From: Phytophthora sp. 'mugwort'
Lineage: Eukaryota; Oomycota; Peronosporomycetes; Peronosporales; Peronosporaceae
Direction of reading: 5' to 3'
Length of the DNA stretch: 64,000 nucleotides
NCBI GenBank assembly: GCA_033558025.1
Contig: JAUCEF010000005.1
Coordinates: 8,208,999-8,272,998, forward strand
Made by a program: the position numbers and the translations under genes
Notes under the pieces: model-generated
What the model was told of the DNA's origin: nothing
Seen by the model: only the letters and a program-made list of their open reading frames with translations
The model's database searches: none
Shown here: positions 11,245 through 22,345 of the stretch, piece after piece
How the letters are laid out: each line of letters starts with the position of its first letter
Numbering within the stretch: position 1 is the stretch's first letter

Positions 11245-11996
11245 CTACTGCTGGGAAGAGCAGCCAGGTATGAGGCATGACGCACTTGCTGAGCATGTGG
11301 ACGCATGAACTCGCAAAATCGCACTCCAGAGCTTACATGCGCCGCACTTGTTCGCATCGTGGGTTGCTTTACCTGCCATCATCGAACTGTGGGTTTTCAC
11401 TTTGTTCACAAAAGTGCGTGTAGAAACACATAACGGATTAGGACATCCGTAAGCGTTGCATACGGAGACATGGTGCAGCCCACGCAGCATCGACTGCATT
11501 TGAGCAGCACCAGGAGTCGTCCCCCCCGCGGTCTTGGCGGGAGGCATCTTCTTGGCATCAGAAACTTCTCCTACTGAGGTGGGACTCGGTGGTTCACGAC
11601 GTAGACGCTTCGCCTGGGCTGGAGATGGTACCTGACAGCTGAGAGACGGCACTGCTACTGCTGTGCTGGCAGAACCTCGTACTGACGAGACGGGGCCGGA
11701 AACTTCACCTATAAAAGCCGACGACAGCGACGACGCGAGCAAGTCGCCGGCATGGCTGCGCTTACGCGAGAGTCCATTGGTAATGATCTGCGAACGGGAG
11801 ATGGTATAGGACGGCGGCGGCGGACGCGACAGCGATGAAAACAGGTGGACGACAGGGGGAGCCACTGAACCAAAGGCGTCTCGATCAGTCCCGCCGTTCG
11901 TAGGGAGACTCTGCACAACAAAGAAATTGAGAAGAGTGAGAAGGACCCTTCTTCTAGCTGATGATTATCAAGACATACGCACCATTTCAGCTCCAT
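11245..11996 (-). CDS. TAZ-type zinc-finger protein
   Basis: Two exons: 11996-11979 encodes only six residues (MELKWC), then a 68 bp intron (GTATGT ... TTGTGCAG), then 11910-11245. Spliced length is 227 aa. The N-terminal two thirds are Ser/Pro-rich and basic, including KRLRREPP, a likely nuclear localisation signal. The C-terminal ~85 residues have the spaced Cys/His pattern of a TAZ finger: HHVSVCNAYGC, PLCVSTRTFVNKVKTH, HDANKCGACKLWSAILRVHA, CLIPGCS. TAZ domains in CBP/p300-type coactivators and plant BT proteins bind transcription factors. Nothing else of a CBP acetyltransferase is present, so this is a stand-alone TAZ protein, probably a nuclear adaptor. The tiny first exon is chosen because it is the only in-phase ATG-plus-donor upstream. 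Confidence 0.78.
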
Positions 11997-12776
11997 CGGC
12001 CAAGAGAAGAAAGCCCGCCAGCTTCACGACGCACGGATCACACGCGTCTACAGTAGACACGGAGAGAAAACTCGGAAGTAAGAAGAGTAGGAATAAGGCA
12101 GGCGCGTCTGTTGGTACGGTTCTGAGACTTGGTGCAATATACCATCACTCAGATAGGGATAGGGAGAAGCACTATAATTTACAGGCAAAATATAAGTTTG
12201 CACAGGCATCTCGTTCCTCGCACAGTCCTTGTGGCGTTCGCAAAAGTGGCACTTTTAACCAAAAGGTGGCTCTAATGTGGCGCAGGAAAAAATAAACATC
12301 AGGGACGTGCACTGCCATCAAGGCAACGTGATGCTACGTAACGTATCATAAGGCCAATGTAAGCGTGCGTTTAAAGTACATCATTATTCTTTTTGCAGGC
12401 TTCAGGTTACTAGACAGCTTTCACGTACTTGAAGGCAGCATGCACAAATACAATTGCAGAAAACGAGTGCTGGTGACAGCACCTAACGTTTAGGAAACTT
12501 CACAATCAAAGAATGAAATGTCATGATGTTAGTAGATACTAAATGCTAAATCACTGGTTACTATGCGTCTGTCGTAACTCTGAAGCTTTGGACAGTTTCA
12601 TGATGTCGGCGATAATATATAGGGGCGTTTTGTCATAATAAAATATGGCAATCAATTTCTAAATGTGGTCTTGCTATGATGTCCAACCACAATTACGATC
12701 AGGTGGTAATCAAACCCGATGGGATGCCATTCGCAACTAAGCGCGAGGGCGGACTTTACTGTCCGTTATCTGCACG
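11997..12776. other. divergent intergenic region
   Basis: 780 bp between the TAZ gene (-) and the DPH4-like gene (+). AT-rich, with no conserved reading frame that I can support and no repeat. Confidence 0.5.
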
Positions 12777-13259
12777 ATGGTGGCGCCTTCCTTCTACGAG
12801 GTACTGGGCTTGGGGACAACCTGCAGCACCGACGACGTCCGCCGCGCGTATCACCAAGCGGCACGCAAATATCATCCGGATAAACGCTCAGATTACGTGA
12901 AATCGGTCAGTGCCGACAGCGAAGACGAACATGTTTTCCTGCGCGTGCAGGAGGCCTATGAGACGCTGCGAAACGCGGAGCTGAGACGGCAGTACGATGC
13001 CAAGCTGCTGCAGGACGAGCTCTTGCACAAAAGAGAACAGGAAGTGGTAGTCGTTTCTGAGGAGGTATCAGTGGGCGACATGCAGCGGGATGTTTTGCAA
13101 GGCGAGAATGGCGACGAGGACGAGGTGATGTACACTCACCAGTGCCGTTGCGGAGACGTGTACGAAGTTATGGAGGACGAGTTGCTGGACGGCGTAGACG
13201 TCATACCATGCACAGGCTGCTCGCTGCACATCCGAGTGCTGCGTGACCACTCCAGATAG
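12777..13259 (+). CDS. DPH4: diphthamide biosynthesis J protein (DPH4/DNAJC24-like)
   Basis: Single exon, 160 aa. An N-terminal J domain (residues 1-70) carries the HPD tripeptide at 33-35 (ARKYHPDKRSD). A C-terminal CSL-type zinc finger has Cys 123, 125, 145 and 148 (HQCRCGDVYE ... IPCTGCSLHIRV). The J-plus-CSL order is the hallmark of DPH4, which delivers iron/electrons to the DPH1-DPH2 radical enzyme in the first step of diphthamide formation on elongation factor 2. An acidic linker (residues 90-115) joins the domains. The family is usually 150-180 aa, so this is full length. DPH3 is excluded by the J domain. Confidence 0.93.
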   Translation: MVAPSFYEVLGLGTTCSTDDVRRAYHQAARKYHPDKRSDYVKSVSADSEDEHVFLRVQEAYETLRNAELRRQYDAKLLQDELLHKREQEVVVVSEEVSVGDMQRDVLQGENGDEDEVMYTHQCRCGDVYEVMEDELLDGVDVIPCTGCSLHIRVLRDHSR

Positions 13260-13396
13260 CACACTATCGGTAATCGCATCCTACCTGGTGCAATAACTAT
13301 GGGAATAGAAATTTTCATTTGCATTCATCTCACGTCCCTCAATGCGATGACTTTACGCTTTCGGCTAGTCGTACCGATAAGAGCCCATAAACCGTC

Positions 13397-14494
13397 TTAA
13401 AACTCCTTGCCCCGCGGCGCTCCATGTGACGGGTACCTTTGCGGCGTCTGGATCTGGTGGAGCACACTCAGGCCGATATACGCCATAAAAATGAACAGGA
13501 GGCCGAAGAGAAGACCCGCCATGATGTCGGGAGTGATGCTGACGTAGTGTGAGAAGCAAAAAGCCTTGCCCGCTCCGCTATATCCGAGAAGGTAACCCGC
13601 TTCACACAAAAGTGCAGCCTCGGCGGTAGAGTTTGTCTTTTTGGCCTTGGTTTGAGCAGCAAGACGGCGCGCAAGTGGGTCCTGGACCTCCACCGAGTTA
13701 GCGTCGTTGCCAGTAAAGGCAAAGTCCGTCTTACCGTCTGTAGCTGCGCTGAGGCTGGTCGATGCTGCCTGGATGGCGGCGTCTACGTCCGGTAACGACA
13801 TCGACACGGGCAACTGAACGACCAGCAGGTCCGTCTTGCCGTTGGTAAACAGCGTCTTTCCCTCTGAAGACGCAATAAAAGCATCCAAGTCCTGGACGCC
13901 CACAATATGAGGCTTAGTACTCGTCATCTCGGGAAGAAGTGGCTTCACACGTGTGGTATGGGGAATCACCACCGATGACACAGAGTCTAGGAGAGCGTTC
14001 TGCACGTAGGAGTTGGCTCCTTTCGAAAGATGGGACACATCCTCCGCTCCAAGCAACGGAAGGAGGAACAAGCACATCAGCTCTGCATGCTGAGATGAAA
14101 ATGCCTGGGTGCTCAGCACGCCCTGTCATAAATAGTCACAAGATCTCGTTGTCAGTTGACAGTGACACACCCTAAAACCAACCAGCGCACCTCCTTGTCA
14201 GCACTCGCATCACGCGCCAGTATGCTCTCAACAGTCGACGCTACAGCGGTCTCGTCCATCTCGGAGCTCAGATACGTGTTGAATCCAGCGAAGATGCTGT
14301 ACGACACCAACGCACAAGCCTTCTGAGTTTTAACGGTTCATACACTATGCCCAAAAAGAGAGCAAATGACACAAAACGCACGGGCGTTGAGACCACATGA
14401 CCAATGGAACGTGGGGAAACAGGATGGAGGCCGGCGCGGCCGACGTCGCAGCCGTCAGGCCGCACAGCGTAGCGCACAGCAGCGTCTTCATCAT
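13397..14494 (-). CDS. V-ATPase accessory subunit S1/VOA1-like
   Basis: Three-exon gene of the Ac45/VOA1/BIG1 type, a membrane protein of the proton-pump V0 sector and secretory pathway. Exon 1 begins at ATG 14494 with a signal peptide (MMKTLLCATLCGLTAATSA) followed by VPLVMWS, matching the start of the mature animal protein. Exon 2 is 14322-14191, and exon 3 is 14122-13397 (acceptor ATGACAG). The exon 1 donor is uncertain: GTGCGT near 14367 gives the wrong phase and a weaker GTTTTG a few bases on gives the right one, so that junction is provisional. The C-terminus has one transmembrane helix (DIMAGLLFGLLFIFMAYIGL) and a short cytosolic tail QTPQRYPSHGAPRGKEF, resembling the family's Q-T-x-x-R-F...PKGK tail. 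Divergent from the ALY gene. Confidence 0.78.
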
Positions 14495-14789
14495 CGTTTT
14501 TAAAGCTCCTTTAGATCGCGCCTATCCGTTTCTGTTTTTCTTCTGTAAAGGGGCTTCAGAATCAGTTGTTTCTCGAAGGTCGTGCGAGATTCAAGCGACA
14601 TCTCCCCCTCCACGGCGATTCGTGGCTCACTCGCAGAAGAAACTCGCAGGTACAAAGAGTGAGTGACTTGTGGAGCTACTCGTGTCTAGCTCGGTGCTGC
14701 CCCCCTTACTTCTGCGTTCGGTTTGCTAATTACCATCCCACCTTCTGTGTGCGCAGCCTATCGACCTATTTTTCCCCAGATCAAACAAG
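14495..14789. other. bidirectional promoter, V-ATPase accessory / ALY
   Basis: 295 bp between two divergent start codons. It must contain the 5' ends of both genes. I see no clear Inr match or palindrome. Confidence 0.5.
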
Positions 14790-16138
14790 ATGTCGTCCAT
14801 CCTCGCCTCGCTCGACATGAGTCTGGACGACCTGATCGCCCGCAAGAAGACCAAGACGACGAACCCGGCCTCTCGTCCGGCCAAGGCCGAAAAGGGAAAG
14901 GACGCAGCTGGTCCAATCCGTAGCGGACGCCGGCGCAACCGCAGTCGCAACCAGCCGTACTCGCGATCCGTAAGTGAGCCAACGACCTGAAGGGCCGCCG
15001 CCTCTCGATCTATTTCCCCCTCTCTGTCTCTCCTGCACTATGGAAGGCACTATCTCGCCCCCTACGTCTGCGAAATACAGACGGTTAGCTGAGCTTCTCT
15101 CTGAGGGGGGCACGGCGCTTGCCTACCTGGTAGCTGGGAGGACGGGCATTTCGTTGGTGCAGACATTCACACATGCTTCTCCTTGGTGTCCCAAAGCGTG
15201 GCGATAATGACGATGACATGGACATTGAGCTGGATGACGCCCCGGACAGCGGTAACAACCGCGGCGGCAAGAAGCGCTCGGTGGTCGTCAAGAAACTCGG
15301 AAAAAGCGGCAAGAAGGGTGCGACTGCAAGACGCTATTTCTTCATTGCAGATATTGGCGTCACGGCATTACTGATGTTTGATGATGGTTTCCTTGACGTG
15401 TAGGTGGATCGTCCATCCTGTCGCGCCTTGGCAGCAAGGATGCGGTCAGTACTGGCACGAAGATTTTGGTGAAGAACCTCAAATTCGACATCCTGGAGGA
15501 AGAGGTGCGCGAGCTCTTCGGCACAGTGGGCGAGGTGTCCAAGGCCGAGATCGTGTACGACCGTTCCGGTCGCTCGAAGGGCATCGCTCGCGTGTGGTTT
15601 ACGCGCCGCTCCGACGCCGACAAGGCCATTAAGCAATACGACGGTAGGTCGCATTTGAGATGCTACGGGATACTGTTCGCCTCATTTTAACGCTCTTGCA
15701 ATCTGGGACTAAACATGCTGTAGGACGTACGCTGGATGGTCAGCCCATGCAGATTGCGCTTGACTCCGATAAGAACGTTCGTAACGGACTTTTCGGTACG
15801 GCGCTTGATCGTGACGACAGGGATGTCAAGTTTAAGGTGTCATTTGGGTAAGTTTAAAGGCGTGCACTCTTCTCTGTAGATGGAGTATAACCCATGTGTT
15901 TTTATCGTCAACAGTGGAAACAACGACAACGACCAGTCCAAGGGCCGCCGTAACAAACGCCGTGGGCGCGGCAATGACAGAGCCATCCAAGGGTATGTCG
16001 CTACATTTTATTTGTGTCGTTGCATGCACATAAGCCTAATGTATGTTATGCTACAGTGGCCGGGTCAAGGAATCCGCTCCGTCCAAGACTGCCGAGGAAC
16101 TGGACAATGAGATGGACACGTACATGAAAGACGCATAA
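14790..16138 (+). CDS. ALYREF: ALY/REF mRNA export adaptor (TREX component)
   Basis: Six exons: 14790-14969, 15197-15317, 15404-15643, 15724-15847, 15915-15992, 16057-16138, all GT-AG and in phase; 274 aa. The N-terminal UAP56-binding motif (LASLDMSLDDLI) is followed by an RG/basic region, an acidic stretch and a single RRM. RNP2 is ILVKNL at 121-126; RNP1-like SKGIARVWF follows. After the RRM comes a second basic region (SKGRRNKRRGRGN), and the C-terminal UAP56-binding helix (TAEELDNEMDTYMKDA) ends the protein. This is the complete ALY/REF layout: it couples splicing and UAP56/DDX39B loading to nuclear export of mRNA. It is the most intron-rich gene here, and exons 4-6 split the C-terminal half. 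The exon 2 acceptor (CCCAAAG) is chosen because it restores frame; CAG at about 15164 would not. Confidence 0.92.
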
Positions 16139-16830
16139 AGATGAAGGCATGATGCATCCTGCAGACGGGTGTTTGATGCTCCCTGCACCGTGGCGATTAT
16201 GCATAGCTGTTTTGCATTTTAACGGGTGCGCGTGGCGAATGGGTGTCTATATTCGCTATCTTTCGACAGAGCGTTTGAAATGCCACCGACACGTGAGAGT
16301 ACAGGCGGATGAATGACTTCTTCGCGACACGTGCCCCTATTTGAATAAAGCATCTCCATGAGCCTGACAAATGGACCCCCACCGAGGCATGAGCGCTGTA
16401 TTGCTAATGTAGCGAGTCCGAGGTGTGTATGTAGTGGCTCCCGTTTAAACTTTGCATCGTTGCTCGGAAACCTCAAGACTATGGTTTAACAGGGTATCGT
16501 TGTCGTGTCTCTCCAATGCGATCGTGGAAGGTGTCCACCATGATGTGCATGGATTTGGAGTAAATTTCAGCTAGAGATGATCCCGTTGCTAGGACGCTTA
16601 CTTGCCAGTGTTGAATACCGTTTGCATTATAATAAAACAGCGAAACGTCGAGACAACCAATGTTCACATACTCGTATCAATAAGTGCGCTGCGGACAGCG
16701 CAGGGTGATTGGGAAGTACTTACTTAAGTATTGAAAAGTGTGGGAATGTATCCGCATAGAGAGTGAAGCTCATTGTCAGAATCGTCCGATTGGCCAGAGG
16801 AGCGGATACCGGTACCCTCCCGAACTACAG
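16139..16830. other. intergenic region upstream of the reductase gene
   Basis: About 690 bp with the ALY 3' end on the left and the reductase promoter on the right. No gene recognised on either strand. Confidence 0.5.
16768..16780 (+). promoter_or_regulatory. possible oomycete initiator (Inr) element
   Basis: GCTCATTGTCAGA resembles the oomycete initiator consensus built around TCATTYY, and lies about 60 bp before ATG 16831, a usual distance. A single match of this length could be chance. Confidence 0.35.
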
Positions 16831-17619
16831 ATGATGGGCACGCTACGGATTGAGACGGAGGAAGAGCTGCATGGCTGGCTGATCAAGGGCGTTTTTGTGC
16901 TGGGTCTGGTGACGTATGTGGCGACAACATTTATCTCTGCACCATACGGTCGTCACGTCCGCCCCGGGTGGGGGCCAACGGTGAATACACGCCTGGGTTG
17001 GGTTTTGATGGAGAGTCCGTCGGCCATTTGGTTTGCAGTCGTCTTCTTGTGGGGAGATCAACACTTCGAGACGACACCCCTCATTGCCGCAAGTCTGTGG
17101 GGATGCCACTACGTCTACCGATCCTACGTCTACCCGTTCTTGATTCGCACAAGCAAGGACAAGCGCATGCCACTGACCGTGATGTTGTCTGGGGATTTCT
17201 ACAACATAATTAATGCTTACATCAACGCTCGGTATCTGAGTCAGTTCGGCGACTACAGCGAGGACGACCCATTTGCACGCCCGTCGTTCTACCTTGGGGT
17301 CGCGCTCTTCGTGTTTGGTTTGTCGATGAACATCTACTCGGACCAAATGCTAATCAACCTTCGCAAGCCCGGTGAGAGTGGCTACAAGATCCCGCGCGGT
17401 GGCCTGTTCGAGTACGTATCGTCTCCTAACTATTTCAGTGAATTGCTGGAGTGGACGGGCTGGACGCTGTTGTCTCAATCACCCGCAGGTCTGTCGTTCG
17501 CGGTATACACCGCCACGAACCTTGTGCCTCGCGCCCTGAGCAACCACATTTGGTACCAAGACAAGTTCCGCGAGGAGTATCCGGCCAGCCGCAAAGCCAT
17601 ATTCCCGTTCTTGTGGTGA
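16831..17619 (+). CDS. 3-oxo-5-alpha-steroid 4-dehydrogenase family protein
   Basis: Membrane-bound NADPH-dependent steroid/enone reductase of the SRD5A1/DET2 family; 262 aa from ATG 16831, matching the ~260 aa of the animal enzymes. An in-frame ATG at 16738 would add 31 residues without homology, so the later MMGTLRI start is preferred. Several hydrophobic helices are visible. The conserved C-terminal half contains YKIPRGGLFEYVSSPNYF and ELLEWTGW, and the terminal LSNHIWYQDKFREEYPASRK ends in the family's usual aromatic tail (FPFLW). These are the NADPH- and substrate-binding blocks. The oomycete substrate is unknown: oomycetes largely lack de novo sterol synthesis in Phytophthora-like species, so imported sterols or another enone are possible (inference). 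Confidence 0.9.
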   Translation: MMGTLRIETEEELHGWLIKGVFVLGLVTYVATTFISAPYGRHVRPGWGPTVNTRLGWVLMESPSAIWFAVVFLWGDQHFETTPLIAASLWGCHYVYRSYVYPFLIRTSKDKRMPLTVMLSGDFYNIINAYINARYLSQFGDYSEDDPFARPSFYLGVALFVFGLSMNIYSDQMLINLRKPGESGYKIPRGGLFEYVSSPNYFSELLEWTGWTLLSQSPAGLSFAVYTATNLVPRALSNHIWYQDKFREEYPASRKAIFPFLW

Positions 17620-17841
17620 ACTGACTAACCGCGCGAGCAGGTAGTTACTATAGTGATGATTGCCTTCTGCTTCGCCTCCTACCAGGGCTCCCTATTTACT
17701 ACCAGTAGTAGTTAAAAATGTTGTCAATATAGGGTCCCGTTTCTTCACCCAGTATGATCGAGTAGAATCGTGTGAGCCATTGATTGCCAAGCCAGCAGAA
17801 CCAGAATCTTCCAACTTTTACTGAAGTCGAACTGAGCCAAG

Positions 17842-20778
17842 ATGGCGCCGAAGAAAGGGAAGAAGAACGCCAAGAAGAACGCGGGCACTGCCGCCGCCTC
17901 GGACGACCTCGATGACCTGCTGAACGAGTTCGCGCCCATGGGGGCCGCCAAGTCACAGCAGGGACAGCTTAAGGAGGAGGACAGGAAAGATGAGCAGACC
18001 CACGAGAAGGAGTCAGACGTGGACGCCGCCGCTGCTGAGTACCTGGCGTCTCTGGGCGTGACCCCTGCGGTTGGAGGCGAGAAGAAGGACGACAAGAAGA
18101 AGAAGAAGAAAGGTAAGAAGAAACCCAACGCCGATACCAAGAAGGACGACGATAAAAAGCCCATGTCGGCCGCGGCTAAGGCCCTAATGGAGCGCCAAGC
18201 GGTCATGAAGGCGGAGCAAGAGCGCCTCGAACAGGAGCGTCTGGAGAGGGAACGTATCGCCCAGGAGGAGGAAACCAAGCGTCTGGCCGAGATCGAGCGC
18301 GAGGAAGAGATCCGCCGCAAGAAGAAGGAGGCGCGCGCCGCCAAGATCGAGCGTCAGAAAAAGGAGGGCACTTATATGACCAAGGCCCAAAAACAGAAGG
18401 CGGCCAAGGCCCAGGCTGCTCTCGAGGCCATGCAGCAGGCGGGTCTCGTACCCGAGGCTGCCGGCGAGAAAAAGAAGGTCGTGTACTCGGACAACAAAAA
18501 TAAGAAGAAGAACAAGAAGGAGGAGCTCAAGAAGGAAGAGCCCAAGAAGGCCGAGCCAAAACCAGTGGTGAAGGTGGATGAAGCGGAAGAAGAAGTGGAT
18601 GACTGGGAGGCGACCGAGGACACTGCTGAGGCACAGGAGGAGGAGGAGGCTGAAGCCCCCGACGCTTGGGATGATGAGGACTGGGAAACAAGTGACGTGG
18701 TCGCCTCGCTAGAAGACAAGCTGCAGGAGGTTAAAGAGGATGCCGCTGCTGTCGAGAGTGACAGCGATGGTGATGAGGACCTGCTGGTGCTCGAACAGAA
18801 GAAGGAGCAGGAGCGTCTGCGCCAGCAAGGTATCGCGCTGATGAAGCGCCAGGAGGAGCAGGCCGAGCATATGCGTCTGGAGGCTGAGGAGGAGCGTCAG
18901 CGTTCCAAGGCCAAACTCGAGGCCGAACGCAAAAAAAAAGAAGCAGCCGCGCGTCGTCGCGAGCGTGAGGCCGTCGCTCGTGCCAACGTGTCCCTTCACA
19001 ACCTGCGCTCACCGATTTGCTGTATCATGGGCCACGTCGATACTGGTAAGACGAAGCTTCTTGATAACATTCGCCGGACCAAGGTGCAGGATGGCGAAGC
19101 GGGCGGTATTACCCAGCAGATTGGTGCGACCTTTTTCCCTGTGGAAGCTATTAAGCAGAAAACGGCACGCCTCGCCGAGACGATGAACCTGGAGTACCGC
19201 TTGCCCGGTCTCCTTGTGATTGATACGCCAGGTCACGAGTCGTTCACAAATTTGCGTTCTCGTGGTTCGTCGCTTTGTGACATCGCAATTCTGGTGGTTG
19301 ATATCATGCACGGTCTTGAGCCGCAGACTCTGGAGTCGCTTCGTTTGCTTCGCCAGAAGAAGGCTCCGTTCGTGGTGGCGCTTAACAAGATCGATCGTTG
19401 CTACGGCTGGAAGGCCATGCCTGATATGCCCGTCCAGGAGGCGCTCAAGCACCAGAACGAACACGTCATCCGTGAGTTCGAGGACCGCATGAAGTCGATT
19501 ATCGTGGAGTTTGCTGAGCAAAAGCTGAACGCCGAGGTGTACTGGCGCAACAAGGACTTGGCCCGCACGGTATCGCTCATCCCTACCAGTGCCATCTCGG
19601 GTGAGGGTGTACCGGACTTGCTGATGATGCTGACGCGACTGACACAGGAGCGCATGGCCAAGTCGCTGGCGTTTGTTGACATCCTGCAGTGTACCGTGCT
19701 CGAAGTGAAGGTCATCGAGGGTCTTGGTACTACGATTGATACGATTTTGGTTAATGGTACACTGGAAGAAGGCGCCACTATTGTAGTGTGTACATTGGAT
19801 GGACCAGTTGTGACGACCATCCGTTCATTGCTGACCCCACACCCTATGAAAGAAATCCGTGTCAAGGGCGAGTACGTCCACCATCAAAAGATGAAAGCGG
19901 CCATGGGTGTGAAGATTTGCGCACAGGGCCTTGAGAAGGCAGTCGCCGGTACGCAGATTTACGTGGTTGGCCCCGATGACGACGTTGAGGAGCTGAAGGA
20001 TTCTGTCATGTCCGACCTGACGGGCATTCTGGACTCAGTGAAGGCTACCCGCCGCGGTGTCATGGTTCAGGCGTCCACGCTTGGTGCGCTAGAGGCGCTT
20101 TTGGAATTCTTGCGTACGTGTGACCCACCCATTCCGGTGTCCTGTGTGAACCTTGGTCCTGTACACAAGAAGGACGTTATGCGTGCCTCTGTGCAATTGG
20201 AGCATCAGCCTGAGTTCGCTACCATTCTTGCGTTCGACGTGAAGGTTCATAGCGACGCGACTGAGCTGTCTGCAGAGCTTGGCGTGCGCATTTTTACGGC
20301 CGACATTATTTACCACCTGTTCGACCAGTTCACGGCGTACATGGACAACTTCCGAATGGCCCGTCGTGAGGAGTTCGAAGAGGTGGCCGTGTTCCCGTGT
20401 GTGCTGAAGATTCTGCCCAACTGCGTCTTCAACAAGAAGGACCCGATCATTCTCGGCGTCGACATCGAGGAAGGTATCCTCAAAGTCGGCACTCCGCTTG
20501 TGGTGCCGTCTGCCGGTGGCTTCTTGGTCGGCAAGGTGGGATCCATTGAACGTGAGCACAAGGAGGTGGATCGCGCCAAGAAGGGCGCGTCCGTGGCCGT
20601 GCGTATAGACAACGAGGGTAGCGTAATGTACGGCCGCCACTTCGACCACAAGAACCAGCTCGTGTCGCGCTTAACTCGCCAGAGCATCGACGCGTTGAAG
20701 GAGAATTTCCGAGAAGACCTCCAGAAGGAGGACTGGCAGCTTGTCATTAAGCTCAAGAAGGTGTTCGATATCATTTAG
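17842..20778 (+). CDS. EIF5B: translation initiation factor eIF5B
   Basis: Translational GTPase that joins the 60S subunit to the 48S complex and positions initiator tRNA. Single exon, 978 aa, close to yeast eIF5B. The N-terminal ~390 residues are a charged KEKK/EE-rich, largely disordered region, as in all eukaryotic eIF5B. The G domain shows G1 GHVDTGKT (397-404), G3 DTPGHES (461-467) and G4 NKID (515-518). Domains II-IV follow, including EGLGTTIDTILVNGTL (domain II) and the terminal helix-linked domain ending near KLKKVFDII. The context GCCAAG before ATG supports the start. The 222 bp upstream hold the promoter; nothing else was recognised there. Confidence 0.97.
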   Translation: MAPKKGKKNAKKNAGTAAASDDLDDLLNEFAPMGAAKSQQGQLKEEDRKDEQTHEKESDVDAAAAEYLASLGVTPAVGGEKKDDKKKKKKGKKKPNADTKKDDDKKPMSAAAKALMERQAVMKAEQERLEQERLERERIAQEEETKRLAEIEREEEIRRKKKEARAAKIERQKKEGTYMTKAQKQKAAKAQAALEAMQQAGLVPEAAGEKKKVVYSDNKNKKKNKKEELKKEEPKKAEPKPVVKVDEAEEEVDDWEATEDTAEAQEEEEAEAPDAWDDEDWETSDVVASLEDKLQEVKEDAAAVESDSDGDEDLLVLEQKKEQERLRQQGIALMKRQEEQAEHMRLEAEEERQRSKAKLEAERKKKEAAARRREREAVARANVSLHNLRSPICCIMGHVDTGKTKLLDNIRRTKVQDGEAGGITQQIGATFFPVEAIKQKTARLAETMNLEYRLPGLLVIDTPGHESFTNLRSRGSSLCDIAILVVDIMHGLEPQTLESLRLLRQKKAPFVVALNKIDRCYGWKAMPDMPVQEALKHQNEHVIREFEDRMKSIIVEFAEQKLNAEVYWRNKDLARTVSLIPTSAISGEGVPDLLMMLTRLTQERMAKSLAFVDILQCTVLEVKVIEGLGTTIDTILVNGTLEEGATIVVCTLDGPVVTTIRSLLTPHPMKEIRVKGEYVHHQKMKAAMGVKICAQGLEKAVAGTQIYVVGPDDDVEELKDSVMSDLTGILDSVKATRRGVMVQASTLGALEALLEFLRTCDPPIPVSCVNLGPVHKKDVMRASVQLEHQPEFATILAFDVKVHSDATELSAELGVRIFTADIIYHLFDQFTAYMDNFRMARREEFEEVAVFPCVLKILPNCVFNKKDPIILGVDIEEGILKVGTPLVVPSAGGFLVGKVGSIEREHKEVDRAKKGASVAVRIDNEGSVMYGRHFDHKNQLVSRLTRQSIDALKENFREDLQKEDWQLVIKLKKVFDII

Positions 20779-20937
20779 AGCGTGCGAGTTACACGCATGA
20801 AAAGCAGGGAAGTTTGCGCCCAGATAGTGGGTGCCAAGAGGAGACTCGTGTTGAGATCAGAGCAGCTTTCTTGCCAGCGATGGCAGTTATGATCTAGGGA
20901 ATATATGATATTCGCACATCTAAGGGTTTTAGGGTTG

Positions 20938-22345
20938 CCGTGACGTCGCTCGCACTGCTTTGAGCACTCTATTGCGTCGTCTGGGTAACAAGGAGCTGAA
21001 CGAGAGCATTCTACTTGTGGTCACGTGGTGGACACAAGCGTCGAACTCGGATGCTGCGGATGCTGTAAAGCTACTGGGCACGGCGGCGCAGGTGACGACG
21101 CTTGTGCTCGAAATTCGACCCGAATTTGTCGAGCATAGCGCCATCTCAGATGCTGCTTGTGGCTCGTTCGGCGCTCGAACGTCGTCAGCGCGAGCTTGAA
21201 ACAGTGGAAGACAGAGACCTGGTGCGGTGGCAGCCGACGTACCACATCTGTGTGGCACTCACTAACTGCCTTCAGTGACCATCTTGCTGGTCCGCATGAA
21301 CTGTGCCTGGAGCAGTCAAAGCCGACCAAGCACTTCTTGGATGTCGTGGCGCTGCCGCTATTGCAGTACCCGCACGCATGGGTGCGTCTTAGCGCGACCC
21401 GATTCCTGACGTCGTATCTGCGTCGACGTCAAGCAAGTACGCTTGCTCTTAAGGCTCTCGTCTACAAGAAGATGCGCTCGAACGGCTGTGCCACGGCGCC
21501 CTGTACCTCGAACGTCTGGGCCGTTTGTTTAGGTGGGTGAGTTCCTTCTGCAAGCTGCTCGAAGCCCAGACAATGAAGGACGACCTGGCTAACGAAGTAC
21601 TCACCGCGTTGCCATTCTTGTGCGAAGCGCTCGAGACGACGGACGTTCCATCGGACGTACGCCTTGGTGGTTGATGATGAGGATGCCAGCGTTCCTGCGG
21701 TTCAGGACGGGGAAAATGTGGCCGATAGTGAACAGGACAAGAAGAACGACGAGAAGGACGAGGACGAAGAAGTGCAGCGTCGTGAGCTGAAGGAGAAGAA
21801 CTAAGAGCGTGCCAAGTCGCGGACGCCCAAAGGCTGGTTGCTTACCCGTCTCTCCTATGCCGCTCATGGTTCGAGCTGCAGCAAACAAGGTGCAGACGGC
21901 CGTCTTCAAGCTCTTCGCTGCACTGCTGCACAGCCACGACGCTGTCTTTGCAGAGAAGTACGTTGTGCAGATCATCAACCCGTTGTTTCCGACGACGAGC
22001 ACGCTGGATGAGCTCCAGCTCCAGTCTCAGCAGGAGCTAGCGAAGATGCAAAACAGCAGAACCCAAACAAGTACCGGAGAAGTGGACCCGTTCCGCCGCC
22101 TATGGCGCCGCCAGAGAGCGCGTTATAGCCTAGGAAATGCTGCAGCTTCTCGAACAGAAGCTCGGAGCCACTACGCTTTTAGAGGCGTACTCGTTCGTGC
22201 AGAAGGAGATGACAGCACGTCGCGCCGGAAGCAAGAGTTTGCAGCGCTGCACCGAAGCCGTGTCCGACCCGCAGCGTGCTGCCCAGCAACGGGAGCACAA
22301 GATCGAGCAAAAGCGACATACCAAGCAGATGCGCAAGCCGCTTGC
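20938..22345 (+). pseudogene. UTP20-like C-terminal fragment, decayed
   Basis: Fragments of the C-terminus of the small-subunit processome protein UTP20 lie in order across shifting frames. They include LRRLGNKELNESILLVVTWW, LERRQRELETVEDRDLVRW, LQYPHAWVRLSATRFLTSYL, KVQTAVFKLFAALL, and the tail EMLQLLEQKLGATTLLEAYS followed by a basic HKIEQKRHTKQMRKP end. Multiple stops and frameshifts separate them, so this is not a functional gene. Only the last part of a ~2,700-aa protein is represented, so it is either a truncated duplicate or a gene lost by deletion. Family identification rests on the PHAWVRL block and the basic tail. Confidence 0.72.

Noticed and set aside
11927..12295. 122-codon plus-strand frame
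   Set aside because: Overlaps the TAZ gene's first exon and intron antisense and has no conserved residues.
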